From Solirubrobacteraceae bacterium (lineage in GTDB: Bacteria; Actinomycetota; Thermoleophilia; Solirubrobacterales; Solirubrobacteraceae): a DNA stretch of 5,922 nucleotides. Below, one piece after another: positions 5,520 to 5,922 of this stretch. Location: NCBI GenBank assembly GCA_030149625.1, contig JASLHP010000002.1, forward strand, positions 1-5,922, read 5' to 3'. The notes beneath the pieces are model-generated. The model saw only the letters and a list, made by a program, of their open reading frames with translations. It was not told the DNA's origin and did not search any database. Positions within the stretch are counted from its first letter, which is position 1. Each line of letters begins with the position of its first letter. Made by a program: the position numbers and the translations under genes.

Positions 5520-5922
5520 CTAGCGACCGGCATACAGCGCGGCTGACCGGCGAAGCTCCTTGTCCTTGCGCTGCCACTCCTTGGTGAGGACGGCGAGATG
5601 GCAGTCCCGGAGATGCGACGCGTACTGACCTCGCAGGAAGACCCCCTGCTTGAGTTGCTCGGGCGGTCCCTGCCCGCGACTCTCAGTATCGTCGAGCACG
5701 GCTTTGACCGAGATCTTTGTGGGGCGACCGCCGAGCTCCTGAAACATCTCACGCTCAGCGCGCGGCAGCACTTCACTCCAGAGGCGACTCAACCCGAAGA
5801 GCCGATCTAGGTTGGCTACCCGCTCGCGCGCCGCGCTCGTCGCAGCCGTCAGCTTGACGCTCGCACGCGCAAACTCGATTTTCAGCTCGTCCTGCGCGGG
5901 ACGACGGTACGGCAGGTAGCTC
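5520..5922 (-). CDS. Unrecognised protein, C-terminal part (cut by window edge)
   Basis: The minus-strand frame is open from the right edge to the TAG at 5520, giving at least 133 residues with the start outside the window. The visible chain begins SYLPYRRPAQDELKIEF. A likely helical, charged stretch follows (DELKIEFARASVKLTAATS, then AARERVANLDRLFG), then LWSEVLPRAEREMFQELGG, a more variable middle rich in Gly/Pro/Gln, and a basic C-terminus (TKEWQRKDKELRRSAALY). There is no signal peptide or membrane segment in the visible part, and no catalytic motif or family I recognise. Codon use supports translation but has clearly more A/T-ending codons (AGT, ACA, AAA, TCA, TAT, CTA, GTA) than the ABC-F gene next door. 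The stop lies 69 nt upstream of the ABC-F start on the same strand, so read-through into ABC-F is possible. Confidence refers to its being a real gene. Confidence 0.6.
   Translation of the reverse strand, partial: SYLPYRRPAQDELKIEFARASVKLTAATSAARERVANLDRLFGLSRLWSEVLPRAEREMFQELGGRPTKISVKAVLDDTESRGQGPPEQLKQGVFLRGQYASHLRDCHLAVLTKEWQRKDKELRRSAALYAGR

Noticed and set aside
4105..5546. Long plus-strand open frames (432 and 390 codons) opposite the ABC-F gene
   Set aside because: They lie antisense to a gene with every ABC-F motif intact. Their products are low-complexity Ser/Arg/Ala-rich chains with no recognisable domains, as expected from GC-rich antisense frames.
5598..5810. 70-codon plus-strand frame near the right end
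   Set aside because: It lies opposite a longer minus-strand frame that remains open to the edge; no RBS or family features support it.

Overview
The window is high-GC bacterial DNA with densely packed genes, mostly G/C at third codon positions, GTG/ATG starts and purine-rich ribosome binding sites. The combination of a SurA_N-like lipoprotein with a basic Pro/Lys tail, a large membrane-anchored L,D-transpeptidase with an interrupted peptidoglycan-binding domain, and a BFD-type ThDP decarboxylase suggests an actinobacterium, perhaps Thermoleophilia/Solirubrobacterales. That placement rests on protein style and is inference. There are no rRNA or tRNA genes, IS elements or CRISPR arrays.

Left block (1-1274, minus strand): a SurA-N-like lipoprotein (1274-564) is followed 61 nt later by the start of a benzoylformate-decarboxylase-like ThDP enzyme (502 to beyond the left edge). 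Upstream of the lipoprotein is a 124-nt divergent intergenic region (1275-1398). It holds a weak candidate -10 box for the minus strand, a 14-bp perfect palindrome and the RBS of the next gene.

Middle block (1399-3030, plus strand): a 543-residue membrane-anchored YkuD-type L,D-transpeptidase, which would crosslink peptidoglycan outside the membrane.

Right block (5922-3032, minus strand): an unrecognised protein cut by the right edge, then a 602-residue ABC-F ATPase of Uup/EttA type, then, 4 nt after its stop, a GNAT acetyltransferase related to the AAC(6') group. The ABC-F and GNAT genes are probably co-transcribed and translationally coupled. The GNAT gene converges on the transpeptidase gene with one base between the two stop codons.

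Two functional themes appear: envelope assembly (lipoprotein and L,D-transpeptidase, divergently arranged) and translation-related or small-molecule modification functions (ABC-F and GNAT). The most distinctive sequence-level signal is three tandem repeats inside coding sequence at protein ends: 24 nt in the lipoprotein C-terminus, 18 nt in the GNAT C-terminus and 6 nt in the GNAT N-terminus. All have unit lengths divisible by three. I see no evidence of a new defence system, mobile element or biosynthetic cluster; most of the window is ordinary chromosomal content.
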